Assembly: GCF_003860215.1 (NCBI RefSeq)
Contig: NZ_RQYH01000005.1
Coordinates: 43,729 to 107,728, forward strand
DNA from: Desulfovibrio sp. OH1186_COT-070
Lineage (GTDB): Bacteria; Desulfobacterota; Desulfovibrionia; Desulfovibrionales; Desulfovibrionaceae
Reading direction: 5' to 3'
Length of the DNA stretch: 64,000 nt
The notes under the pieces are model-generated. The model was not told the DNA's origin. It made no database searches and saw only the letters and a list, made by a program, of their open reading frames with translations. Of the stretch, positions 7,956 to 15,968 are shown piece by piece; the first letter of the stretch is position 1, and each line of letters opens with the position of its first letter. The position numbers and the translations under genes are program-made.

Positions 7956-8654
7956 TTACTGCGGCGGCGCACCGCGCTGCCTGCGCCTGGCATCGGACGG
8001 CACGGCAATGCCCGCCGTGGGTGCTGCTTTTTTCCGCAGCCTGTTGTCAAGGGAAATACGCCCCGGCAAGAGGGTCTTTGCCCTTTCTTGCGGCCTGCGG
8101 GAAAACCGCCGCTCAAACTGCGGCAACTCCCTGGGCATGACATCCGGTGCCCCCGCCCTGCCCCGGTCAGGCGCAATCCCCTGAAAGGCGTAGGCCTGCA
8201 CCGCCCGCATCAACAGCGCCAACTCGCAGTACTCCTCGTCAAAATCCGGACCTGTCAACCGCCAGCGCCCGTTGCCGTATGCGATTTTTTTTCTGCTCCT
8301 CAGGGTCTGCTCGCGCATGTTCAGGCTGATGCGCCACTTCTTGCCCGCAAGATGCAGAAGCAGGATCTGCTCTTTTCCGCTCTTTTCCGGATCAGTAACC
8401 TCAATGCGGGAGTCCGGAGGATTCCCGGCAAGGCGCAGCAGGTCTTCAACACCGCTCCGCGCGATGGAAAAATGCTCGCTGGAGGGCATGTTCTTCTGGT
8501 CTTCCCGAACCTGACCTTCCATGCGGCGTATCTGCTCCATGCACTGGGCGCGCTCTTCCTCCAGGGTTGACAGGCCCTTTCGCATCAAACGCACGCAAAC
8601 AACCACGACAACGGCAAAAAGAATACCGGCCGCGCTCCATTCCCATATACTCAT
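7956..8654 (-). CDS. Membrane-anchored protein of unknown function
   Basis: A 232-residue protein I do not recognise. It begins with a single hydrophobic segment (about residues 4-24, AAGILFAVVVVVCVRLM), followed by a charged heptad-like stretch (about 30-60) suggesting a short coiled coil. Next comes a soluble middle (60-160) with LLLHLAGKKWRISLNMREQT, and then a very basic, arginine-rich tail (170-232). The layout predicts a single-pass inner-membrane protein. The start was chosen because the transmembrane segment begins right after it; the upstream ribosome binding site (GGGAAAG) is modest. There is no enzyme motif. Confidence 0.65.
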   Translation of the reverse strand: MSIWEWSAAGILFAVVVVVCVRLMRKGLSTLEEERAQCMEQIRRMEGQVREDQKNMPSSEHFSIARSGVEDLLRLAGNPPDSRIEVTDPEKSGKEQILLLHLAGKKWRISLNMREQTLRSRKKIAYGNGRWRLTGPDFDEEYCELALLMRAVQAYAFQGIAPDRGRAGAPDVMPRELPQFERRFSRRPQERAKTLLPGRISLDNRLRKKAAPTAGIAVPSDARRRQRGAPPQ

Positions 8655-8908
8655 GCTTTCCCCATGCTGACGCCGTGACACGCAAAAAACGGCGGCACAG
8701 CGCAGTCCCGCAGGACTTTCCCAGTCCTCTGCGGCCCTGTCAAGTGCCCGCAGGGCAGCCAATCTTTGCCGCGCCGACCTTAACCCACACAAAAAGAAGC
8801 GCTGGCGGCATGTCCGCCTCTTCCCTTTTGCACGGCAAGTCTGTATCGTGGCAGACATAAAAGTACAGCGCCCCTTTTGCGCACACCGTACACCATAGGG
8901 AGAAAACC

Positions 8909-10972
8909 ATGCCTACCCCACAGGAAACGCAACGCACATATGCAATCGTCGGCACCGGCGGTTGCGGCAAAACCTCTCTAGCCGAGATGCTCCTGTTCAA
9001 TGCCGGCGCTCTTTCGCGCATGGGCGCCATTGAAGACGGCACCACCTGCCTTGACTATGAGCCGGAAGAAATCCGCCGCCGGGGTTCCATACAGCCTGCC
9101 TGCGCCACCTACCTCTGGAAAAAGAACCGGCACTTTCTGGTGGACATCCCTGGGGACGGAAACTTTACGGGAGACATGGAATATCTGCTGAAGGCCGTGG
9201 ACGGCGTTGTTTTTGTGCTTGATGCGGTTGACGGAGTGCGGCCCCTGACAAAGAAAATCTGGAACCTTGTGCGCGCGGCCGGTCTGCCTTCGCTCATCGT
9301 GGTCAACAAGCTTGACCGTGACAGGGCTGACTTTCAGATGGCCCTTGACGGCTTGGCAACACTGGGGGTCAAGCCCGTTGTGCTGCAACTGCCCATACGC
9401 CAGGGCGACACGTTTGTGGGGACAGCCGGTATTCTCGGCGGCCGTGCCCACATGTTCTCCGCTGACGGCAGTACCGCAGAAGCCGATATTCCGCGGGGGA
9501 TCGCGGAAGATGTCCAGTTGCTCCGCGATGTCACCGTGGAAAACATTGCGGAAAGCAACGAAGAATTGATGGAAAAATATCTGGAAGAAGGCAATCTGTC
9601 TCTGGATGACCTGCGTTCTGGCCTGCGCGCAGGCGTTCTCGGCGGGGAGCTGACGCCCGTTCTCACCTGCTCGGCTCTGGAAAACAAGGGCGGAGCAAGC
9701 ATTCTGGATGCTGTTCAGGCGCTTCTTCCCTCGCCGCAGGATCGTCCCCCGGTCAGGGACGCCAACGGCACCGAACGCTCCGGCGATCCTGACGGCCCCC
9801 TTGCCTGCGTGGTGTTCAAAACTCTTGCCGACCCCTTTACCGGGCAACTGTCCCTGCTGCGCGTTCTTTCGGGCACGCTTGACGGAGACAGCGTGCTGAA
9901 AAACATGCGCAGTGAGGAAAATGAGCGTGTGAGCAACCTGCTCTACATGCTGGGCAAAACGCAGACGCCCTGCAAAGAGCCCGTCGGGCCGGGAGCCCTT
10001 GTTGCCGTTGCCAAGCTGAAAAACACGCGCACCGGCGATACCCTGTGCGACGACAAGGCACCCTTTGCCCTGCCCATGCCGAAACTTTCTCCCCAGATCA
10101 TCACGTATGCCCTGGCCCCCAAGGAAAAAGGCGAAGAAGACAAAGTTTACGCCGCCATGCAGAAGCTGCTTGACGAGGACGTTACCCTGCGCCTTGGCCG
10201 TGATGAAGAAACCGGAGACATTCTGCTCTCCGGCATGGGGCAGTTGCACATCGAACTCGCTGTAGAAAAGGCCAAGCGCCGCTTCAAGGTCGACATTGTT
10301 CTCAAAACCCCCAAGGTTCCCTACCGCGAGACGGTGCGCGGCAAGTGTCAGGTGCAGGGACGCCACAAAAAGCAGTCCGGCGGACGCGGGCAGTTTGGGG
10401 ACTGCTGGATAGAGATGGAAGGGCTGCCCCGCGGCTCCGGCTATGTTTTCGAGGACGCCATTGTGGGAGGCGTCATTCCCCGGCAGTATATTCCGGCCAT
10501 TGACAAGGGCATTCAGGAGGCCGCCGCACGGGGATTCCTTGCGGGATATCAGGTGGTGGACTTCAAGGTAAAGGTCTATGACGGCAGCTACCACACCGTC
10601 GACTCTTCGGAAATGGCATTCAAGGTGGCGGGATCTCTGGCCTTCAAAAAGGCCATGGAAAGCCTCAAGCCCACACTGCTGGAACCCATTGTTCTGCTGA
10701 CGGTTTCCATTCCCGACGAAAGCATGGGAGATGTCATCGGCGACCTTTCTTCGCGGCGCGGCAAGGTTCTTGGCTCTGACTCGCAGGCAGGCACAACGGA
10801 AATCAAGGCCCATGTGCCCATGAGCGAGGTTCTGAAATACGCTCCGGATCTTCGTTCCATGACAGGCGGGCAAGGCTTCTTTACCATGGAGTTTGCCCAC
10901 TACGAGGAAGCTCCGCCTCCGGTGGCGGAAAAGGTCATTGCCGAATACCAGCAGGCAAAAGCGGCGGAATAG
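8909..10972 (+). CDS. EF-G-like translational GTPase
   Basis: This 687-residue protein has the five-domain layout of elongation factor G. It has a G domain with P-loop GTGGCGKTS (15-23), switch region EIRRRGSI, G3 motif DIPGDGNF (79-86) and NKLD (133-136), domains II-III with GMGQLHIELAVEKAKRRF, and domain IV/V with GGRGQFGDCWIEME. It differs from housekeeping EF-G. The P-loop is not AHIDAGKT, and the G3 histidine that activates GTP hydrolysis (DTPGH) is an aspartate here. It therefore belongs to the EF-G-like paralogs rather than being the main FusA, which normally sits with rpsL-rpsG. Its function (ribosome recycling, stress, or other) cannot be read from sequence. AGGGAG precedes the ATG, and a strong terminator follows, so it is monocistronic. 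Confidence 0.9.
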   Translation: MPTPQETQRTYAIVGTGGCGKTSLAEMLLFNAGALSRMGAIEDGTTCLDYEPEEIRRRGSIQPACATYLWKKNRHFLVDIPGDGNFTGDMEYLLKAVDGVVFVLDAVDGVRPLTKKIWNLVRAAGLPSLIVVNKLDRDRADFQMALDGLATLGVKPVVLQLPIRQGDTFVGTAGILGGRAHMFSADGSTAEADIPRGIAEDVQLLRDVTVENIAESNEELMEKYLEEGNLSLDDLRSGLRAGVLGGELTPVLTCSALENKGGASILDAVQALLPSPQDRPPVRDANGTERSGDPDGPLACVVFKTLADPFTGQLSLLRVLSGTLDGDSVLKNMRSEENERVSNLLYMLGKTQTPCKEPVGPGALVAVAKLKNTRTGDTLCDDKAPFALPMPKLSPQIITYALAPKEKGEEDKVYAAMQKLLDEDVTLRLGRDEETGDILLSGMGQLHIELAVEKAKRRFKVDIVLKTPKVPYRETVRGKCQVQGRHKKQSGGRGQFGDCWIEMEGLPRGSGYVFEDAIVGGVIPRQYIPAIDKGIQEAAARGFLAGYQVVDFKVKVYDGSYHTVDSSEMAFKVAGSLAFKKAMESLKPTLLEPIVLLTVSIPDESMGDVIGDLSSRRGKVLGSDSQAGTTEIKAHVPMSEVLKYAPDLRSMTGGQGFFTMEFAHYEEAPPPVAEKVIAEYQQAKAAE

Positions 10973-10987
10973 CCGTCTGCATGGCTT

Positions 10988-11025
10988 TGGCGGAAAAGGG
11001 TTTTGCCCTTTTCCGCCATTTTTTT
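10988..11025 (+). terminator. Strong intrinsic terminator after the EF-G-like gene
   Basis: A 13-bp perfect stem (TGGCGGAAAAGGG with its complement) around loop TTTTG, then seven T. It lies 15 bases after the stop and isolates this gene from the trmD operon. Confidence 0.92.
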
Positions 11026-11076
11026 CGGCATACACCCCCAACAGTGCTTTTTTTCGTTTCGGGGCTGATTTTTCGC

Positions 11077-12384
11077 ATGCTGCATTTTCACCTGGTCACG
11101 CTGTTTCCCGATTTTTTCACTTCGCCCTTGTCCACAGCACTCTTGGGCAAGGCGAAGGAAAGCGGGATCATCAGCTTCAGCTTTCATGATCCGCGCGGCT
11201 TCAGCACCAACAGGCACCGCCATGTGGATGACCGCCCCTATGGCGGCGGCCCCGGCATGGTCATGCAGGGAGAACCCCTGGCCGCTGCCCTGCGCTCCAT
11301 CAAAAAACCGGGGCGCATGCTGCTCATGAGTCCGGGCGGACGCCCCCTGACGCAGGAAAAAGCGCGCGCGCTGGCTGCGGAAAGTCATCTGACCATCGTT
11401 TGCGGCCGCTATGAAGGCATCGACGCCCGCCTGCGGCATCTTTTCCCCCTGGAGGAAATCAGCGTCGGCGATGTGGTTCTCAACGGCGGCGAAAGTGCTG
11501 CCCTGTCTCTTGTTGAGGCGGTGGCGCGCCTGCAACCCGGATTCATGGGCAAGGATGCCTCCGGAGAAGAAGAAAGCTTTTCTTGCGGCCTGCTTGAATA
11601 CCCGCACTTTACCCGGCCCGAAGTTCTGGAAGGGCTGCCAGTGCCCGATGTGTTGCTGAGCGGCGACCACGGGCGCATCGCCCGGTGGCGCAGGGGGGAG
11701 TCTCTGCGCGCCACCCTGAAAATGCGCCCCGCCCTGCTTGACACTGCCCCCCTGAGCCGGAGCGATGCCCAGGAACTGGCGCACATTCCCCGTTTCCGTC
11801 CCGGAAAAAACCTGTCTTTCTGCCTGCTGCACTACCCGGTTTTTCTGGAAGGCAAAAAAACCGGCACTTCTTCTTTGACAAATTTGGATATACACGATAT
11901 ATCCAGAATTTCCTGCAGCTACGGGATGGGGACGTACTATATTGTCACCCCCCTGCCGGATCAGTTGCGAGTTCTGGAAAAAGTTCTCCACCACTGGACA
12001 CAGGGCAGCGGTGGCGCAGGCAATGCGGACAGGGCGCAGGCTCTCGGACGTGTGCAACCGGCCGAATCTCTTGACGAGGCCGTGAAGCATATGACAGAAC
12101 ACTACGGCGTGCGCCCCAGGCTGGTGGCCAGCACCGCAGTCTGGCCTTTTGGGGGCAAGGCCTCCGGGACAGAACAGCCCCTGCTCACGCCGTCCCAGGT
12201 GCGAAGCTGGTGTGAGCATGGCCCGGTCATGCTCTGCCTCGGAACAGCGCATGGCCTTGCTCCGCAGGTGCTTGCGCAGTGCGATGGCATCCTGCGGCCC
12301 GTACGTTTTTTGGGGTACAACCACCTTTCGGTGCGAAGCGCAGCCGCCATTCTTGCCGACAGGATTTTGGGCGATTTTTACTGA
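11077..12384 (+). CDS. trmD: tRNA (guanine37-N1)-methyltransferase TrmD fused to a second SPOUT domain
   Basis: TrmD methylates G37 of tRNAs reading CNN codons, preventing frameshifts. Residues 1-240 are a normal TrmD: HLVTLFPDFF at the start, RPYGGGPGMVM (53-63) and the knot-region sequence VCGRYEGIDARL (108-119). The remaining 190 residues match the RNA methyltransferase family PF09936, a SPOUT fold: HYPVFLEGKKTG, then TNLDIHDISR (268-277) and YIVTPLPDQ. The total is 435 residues versus about 250 for ordinary TrmD. The target of the second domain is unknown. The start is the ATG giving the family N-terminus; its ribosome binding site is poor. Normal partners rpsP and rimM are absent upstream, replaced by the EF-G-like gene and a terminator. 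rplS follows. Confidence 0.93.
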   Translation: MLHFHLVTLFPDFFTSPLSTALLGKAKESGIISFSFHDPRGFSTNRHRHVDDRPYGGGPGMVMQGEPLAAALRSIKKPGRMLLMSPGGRPLTQEKARALAAESHLTIVCGRYEGIDARLRHLFPLEEISVGDVVLNGGESAALSLVEAVARLQPGFMGKDASGEEESFSCGLLEYPHFTRPEVLEGLPVPDVLLSGDHGRIARWRRGESLRATLKMRPALLDTAPLSRSDAQELAHIPRFRPGKNLSFCLLHYPVFLEGKKTGTSSLTNLDIHDISRISCSYGMGTYYIVTPLPDQLRVLEKVLHHWTQGSGGAGNADRAQALGRVQPAESLDEAVKHMTEHYGVRPRLVASTAVWPFGGKASGTEQPLLTPSQVRSWCEHGPVMLCLGTAHGLAPQVLAQCDGILRPVRFLGYNHLSVRSAAAILADRILGDFY

Positions 12385-12459
12385 TACAAGCGCGCTCCGG
12401 ATGCCGGGGCTGTTGCCTTGCATCACCGTAGCAAGCCGTCAGATTTGCAAGGAGTTCAC

Positions 12460-12807
12460 ATGAACATCATCAAAAAAATCGAACAGGAAAACATGCGCCT
12501 GGATATTCCGCCTTTCCGGTCGGGCGACATGGTGAAGGTGCACCTGCGCATTGTGGAAGGCGAAAAAGAACGCATCCAGGTTTTTCAGGGAAATGTCATC
12601 CGCATCAAGCGCGGGACGACCAATTCCACCTTTACGGTGCGCAAAGTGTCTGAAGGTGTGGGCGTGGAGCGCATTTTCCCCATCCATTCCCCCTTTATCG
12701 ACCATATCGAGCTAGTTTCGCAGGGACGGGTGCGGCGCAGCCGCCTGTACTATCTGCGCGCCCTCAAGGGCAAGGCGGCGCGTATCAAGCCCCGTGGTCA
12801 CTTCTGA
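12460..12807 (+). CDS. rplS: 50S ribosomal protein L19
   Basis: L19 binds at the 30S-50S interface. The 115-residue protein starts [13 protein letters not shown] and contains [32 protein letters not shown] and the closing [11 protein letters not shown], all typical. GCAAGGAG lies seven bases before the ATG. The trmD-rplS order is the standard one. A perfect hairpin follows 33 bases after the stop and probably attenuates or ends the ribosomal part of the transcript. Confidence 0.97.
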   Translation: MNIIKKIEQENMRLDIPPFRSGDMVKVHLRIVEGEKERIQVFQGNVIRIKRGTTNSTFTVRKVSEGVGVERIFPIHSPFIDHIELVSQGRVRRSRLYYLRALKGKAARIKPRGHF

Positions 12808-12839
12808 GCCGAACATCCCAATATTTCTTGATTTTTTTG

Positions 12840-12877
12840 ACGCATCACTGTATATGGATTCATATACAGTGATGCGT
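12840..12877. terminator. 17-bp perfect hairpin between rplS and rnhB
   Basis: ACGCATCACTGTATATG pairs perfectly with its complement around loop GATT. A T-run lies before the left arm and a short TTT follows the right arm, so it could terminate in either direction. The stem core CAGTGATGCG is nearly repeated in the hairpin after ychF (CACTGATGCG). Confidence 0.65.
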
Positions 12878-12937
12878 TTTCGCATCTGTTTCAACCCCCA
12901 AATACGGCGTGATTGCCGACAAAACGCTTGCCAACAG

Positions 12938-13612
12938 ATGGCTGTGGAACACTACCCCCTGCCGGAGCAAACCGGCCCCGCCGTCCGGATCGTGGCGGGT
13001 ATTGACGAAGCCGGGCGAGGCTGTTTGGCCGGGCCTGTTGTGGCTGCAGCCGTTATTCTGCCCGAAACCTTTTTTTTGCCGGGACTGGCCGACTCCAAGG
13101 CATGCACCGCAAAAACGCGCAATGCCCTTGCGCCGCGCATACGGGAATGCTCTCTGGCATGGGGCTTGGGCCTTGTCTGGCCCGGACGCATTGACGCCAT
13201 CAATATTCTGCAGGCAAGCCTTGAGGCCATGAGTAAGGCCGTGCGCTGCCTTTGTGTTGCGCCCACCCTGCTTCTTGTGGACGGCAACAAGGCCATCCCC
13301 CGCGATGTTCTTTCTCAAAGCTGGCGCAAGGCCCATGTGCTGCCCCTGCCCGCACAGCACACCATTGTGGGCGGCGACAAAACAGAGCCAGCCATTTCTG
13401 CGGCGTCCATTCTTGCAAAAACCTTCCGTGACCACCTCATGACGCACCTTTCCCGCCGGTGGCCGGGCTACGGCTTTGAAGCGCACAAAGGATACGGCAC
13501 CGCAGCCCATTTTGCCGCTCTTGACCGGCTGGGGCTTTCCCCCCTCCACCGGCGGACATTTGTCAAAAAGTATGCGCTCGTTCCGCCTCCGCAGCAAGGA
13601 AGACTGCTGTGA
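12938..13612 (+). CDS. rnhB: Ribonuclease HII
   Basis: RNase HII removes single ribonucleotides and RNA primers from RNA-DNA hybrids. The 224-residue protein has the signature GIDEAGRGCLAGPV (21-34) with catalytic D23 and E24, then LLLVDGNKAIP with a third acidic residue and the GGDKTEPAISAASILAK stretch. The chosen ATG gives a family-like N-terminus; the ribosome binding site is weak, and an ATG 64 bases earlier is inside the hairpin region. The stop overlaps the GTG start of the next gene, so the two are translationally coupled. Confidence 0.94.
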   Translation: MAVEHYPLPEQTGPAVRIVAGIDEAGRGCLAGPVVAAAVILPETFFLPGLADSKACTAKTRNALAPRIRECSLAWGLGLVWPGRIDAINILQASLEAMSKAVRCLCVAPTLLLVDGNKAIPRDVLSQSWRKAHVLPLPAQHTIVGGDKTEPAISAASILAKTFRDHLMTHLSRRWPGYGFEAHKGYGTAAHFAALDRLGLSPLHRRTFVKKYALVPPPQQGRLL

Positions 13613-14031
13613 ATGGTTCCCCCTCCCGTCCGCGGCATGTGCCGCATGCCCTTGGAGCACAGGGAGAAGACGCTGCGGCACAATTTCTCCGGCAGGCGGG
13701 ACTGCTGCTCCTTGCACGAAACTGGCGCCAGGGAAGGCTGGAACTGGACATTGTCTGCCGTGAAAGGGACACCATTGTCTTTGTGGAAGTAAAAACGCGC
13801 AGCCGGAACACATATGGCGGCCCTGCCGCCGCTCTCACCCGCGCCAAGCAGAACGCTCTTTGCCGTGCGGCCTGCGCATGGCTCACGGCACACGGGCACT
13901 GGGGTTGCCCGTGCCGCTTTGACGTCATCTGCGCCCTGCGGCAGGGCGAGGGTTACAACCTGGAGCATTTTCGCCATGCCTTTGACTGCACCTTGTTTGT
14001 GGGTCGCGGCTACGCCGCTTGGCAACCCTGA
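13609..14031 (+). CDS. yraN: YraN family (UPF0102) nuclease-like protein
   Basis: This 140-residue protein belongs to the UPF0102/YraN family, which has a restriction-endonuclease-like fold and a conserved position next to rnhB. The core is visible: ALGAQGEDAAAQFL, LLLLARNWR, ELDIVCRERDTIVFVEVKTR (the D...E-x-K of the PD-(D/E)XK fold) and a final beta section. No activity is firmly established for the family. It begins with GTG, overlapping the rnhB stop in a GTGA junction, with AAGGA eight bases upstream. An ATG four bases later is out of frame. Its end overlaps the rsmI start by 56 bases. Confidence 0.88.
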   Translation: MNGSPSRPRHVPHALGAQGEDAAAQFLRQAGLLLLARNWRQGRLELDIVCRERDTIVFVEVKTRSRNTYGGPAAALTRAKQNALCRAACAWLTAHGHWGCPCRFDVICALRQGEGYNLEHFRHAFDCTLFVGRGYAAWQP

Positions 14032-14824
14032 CGATCTCTCGCCCAGGACGCGTGAGGTTCTCTCCTCCGTCAGCCTTGTGCTGGCCGAAGACACGCGCCG
14101 TGCCCTCCGCCTTTTCCAGGCATGCGGCATTACAGCGCACCGTGTGGCGAGCTTCCATGAGCATAATGAAAAAAAACGTCAGGAAGGCGTGTTGCGCCTC
14201 TTGCGGCAGGGCCATGCCGTGGCGCTTGTGTCCGATGCGGGCACGCCCCTGCTGGCTGATCCCGGATTTCGGCTTGTGCAGGCCTGCCGCGCGGAAGGCA
14301 TCAAAGTTTCCCCCCTGCCCGGCCCCTCGGCTCCGGCGGCTGCGCTTTCCGCAGCGGGCATCGCCCCCCTGCCTTACAGCTTTCTTGGCTTTTTGCCGCG
14401 TGATGCTGCGGGACGCAGGGCGCTCTTTTCCGTTTTTGCGTCCGTTCCCGGCTCTCTTGTCTTTTTTGAAAGAAAAAACCGTCTGAAGAGCAGTCTCAAG
14501 CAGGCGGCTGCCCTGCTCGGCCCCCGGGATGTTGCCATTTGCCGTGAATTGACCAAGACGCACGAGGATTTTATACTGTTCAGGCTGGAAAACAGCGCGG
14601 ATATTCCTGATGATCTGCGGGGAGAAATCACTGTTGTCATTGGCCCCCCGGAAGAAGAAACCCGCTCCTCCGCATCCGAAGTGGAACGCCTGCTCCGCAG
14701 GGAGCTGGCACAGGGAGGAAAGCCGCGTCAGGTCGTCCGCCGGGTACAGTCCGCCGTGCGCGGCTGGACGGGAAAAGAGGTATATGCTCTCCTTTCCGCC
14801 GCCAACACCCCCCACGGTTCGTGA
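13976..14824 (+). CDS. rsmI: 16S rRNA (cytidine1402-2'-O)-methyltransferase
   Basis: RsmI methylates the ribose of C1402 in the 16S rRNA decoding centre, using SAM. The 282-residue protein begins CLWVAATPLGNPDDLSPR and continues with VLAEDTRRALRLF and ALVSDAGTPLLADPGFRLV, then PGPSAPAAALSAAGI, all family hallmarks. The start overlaps the end of yraN by 56 bases and has TGGAG upstream. It is the third gene of the rnhB-yraN-rsmI run and probably belongs to the trmD transcript or a downstream segment of it. Confidence 0.95.
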   Translation: MPLTAPCLWVAATPLGNPDDLSPRTREVLSSVSLVLAEDTRRALRLFQACGITAHRVASFHEHNEKKRQEGVLRLLRQGHAVALVSDAGTPLLADPGFRLVQACRAEGIKVSPLPGPSAPAAALSAAGIAPLPYSFLGFLPRDAAGRRALFSVFASVPGSLVFFERKNRLKSSLKQAAALLGPRDVAICRELTKTHEDFILFRLENSADIPDDLRGEITVVIGPPEEETRSSASEVERLLRRELAQGGKPRQVVRRVQSAVRGWTGKEVYALLSAANTPHGS

Positions 14825-14849
14825 TTGTTTTGCGCAAAACAGGAGCGCC

Positions 14850-15614
14850 ATGTATCCCAGGCAGGTCATATGTGCATGCTTTTTGCGCACCTACTGCGTG
14901 AATCTGGCAAGAACAGCCAGCAACATGCAGCAGATCGGCCTTGTCTTTCTTCTGGAACCGGGCCTGCGCTGGCTCTATCCTGCCCCCAAAAACTTTTCCT
15001 CCGCCCTTTTGCGCTATCTTGGCCCCAGCAATACCCACCCCTTTATGGTGCCTCTTTTTTCAGGCATATTGCTGGCGATGGAGAAAGAAATCGCCGCAGG
15101 CTCCCTCCCGGACACTGCCCTTGACTCTGTGCGCGAAACCCTTGCCACAAGCCTTTCTGCTCTGGGCGACTCCTTTTGCAGCGGAGCCATTCTGCCCCTG
15201 TGGGCATTGGGCTGCCTGCTGCTCATTTCCTTCGGCATGATCGGATGGGCGGCGGTTTTGACCCTTTTTTCTTTTTGTCTGCTGTCTGCCTTCAGGGTCG
15301 GCAGCTTCTGGGCCGGTCTGCGCTACGGCATGGCCGCTCTTGCCCACTTGAAGCGCATGGACCTCATCAACTGGGTGGGGCGCATCAAGATGCTCAATGC
15401 GGTTCTGGCAGCCATTCTTGTACTGCGTCTGCCGGAGATGGCGTCCGCCGCTGTGCCCCAGGCCATGCACGCGGCAGGCCTGTGCGCGGTTCTGCTCGCA
15501 ACGGTTCTGATGTACCGGCGGCGTTTGCCGCGGCTGCTTTTCTGGCTTGTTGCAACGGGTACGGCCATTATATGGGGCACGGCGTGGGCGCAAAAATGCC
15601 CGCTGTTTTTCTGA
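14850..15614 (+). CDS. PTS mannose-type EIID membrane component
   Basis: This 254-residue polytopic membrane protein resembles the IID subunit of mannose-family sugar transporters. The N-terminal part has the typical FLRTYCVNLARTASNMQQIG and the loop HPFMVPLFSGILLAMEKEI, followed by several hydrophobic segments (about 125-150, 155-175, 190-215 and 220-245). In a working transporter it pairs with EIIA, EIIB and EIIC; none of these is in the window. ptsH and ptsI follow directly, so this is the end of a PTS cluster whose other parts are elsewhere, or a regulatory remnant. AGGAG lies four bases before the ATG. Confidence 0.85.
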   Translation: MYPRQVICACFLRTYCVNLARTASNMQQIGLVFLLEPGLRWLYPAPKNFSSALLRYLGPSNTHPFMVPLFSGILLAMEKEIAAGSLPDTALDSVRETLATSLSALGDSFCSGAILPLWALGCLLLISFGMIGWAAVLTLFSFCLLSAFRVGSFWAGLRYGMAALAHLKRMDLINWVGRIKMLNAVLAAILVLRLPEMASAAVPQAMHAAGLCAVLLATVLMYRRRLPRLLFWLVATGTAIIWGTAWAQKCPLFF

Positions 15615-15676
15615 CCGGTATCTGGTGCGGCAACATATTTTTTGTGATACAGCATGCAGAAGGGGAACGGCTGGCC

Positions 15677-15967
15677 ATGGAAGTGAAAATCGAAGAGACT
15701 CCGCGCGGCATGGCCGCAAAGATCGGCCTCAACCTGCGTCAGGGCTTGCATGCCCGCCCTGCCGCCCGTCTGGCGCAACTCGCCCAGACCTATTCTGCCG
15801 ACATACTTATTGTCACGGAAACCGGCGAGGTTGACGCAAAAAGCATGCTCGACATCCTCTCGCTGGCCCCGCAGGGCAATGCGGAACTTTTGCTGCTGGC
15901 CCACGGGGCTGACGCCCGCGAAGCTCTTCACGGACTGTCCCATTTTCTGCTGAACCTGCAGGACTGA
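15677..15967 (+). CDS. ptsH: PTS phosphocarrier protein HPr
   Basis: HPr passes phosphate from EI to the EIIA components. The 96-residue protein contains the phosphorylated histidine in GLHARPAARL (His25) and the regulatory-serine region EVDAKSMLDI (Ser56). The N-terminus is about 10 residues longer than in E. coli HPr. The start is the ATG after AAGGGGA; spacing is a little long. It lies between EIID and ptsI, separated from ptsI by one base. Confidence 0.92.
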   Translation: MEVKIEETPRGMAAKIGLNLRQGLHARPAARLAQLAQTYSADILIVTETGEVDAKSMLDILSLAPQGNAELLLLAHGADAREALHGLSHFLLNLQD

Positions 15968-15968
15968 C

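Noticed and set aside
8978..11041. A 687-codon open frame opposite the EF-G-like gene
   Set aside because: Same explanation; the sense frame has all GTPase motifs and the antisense has none.
13613..13615. ATG start for yraN four bases after the GTG
   Set aside because: It is out of frame with the family-like translation; the GTG at 13609 is in frame with good spacing from AAGGA.
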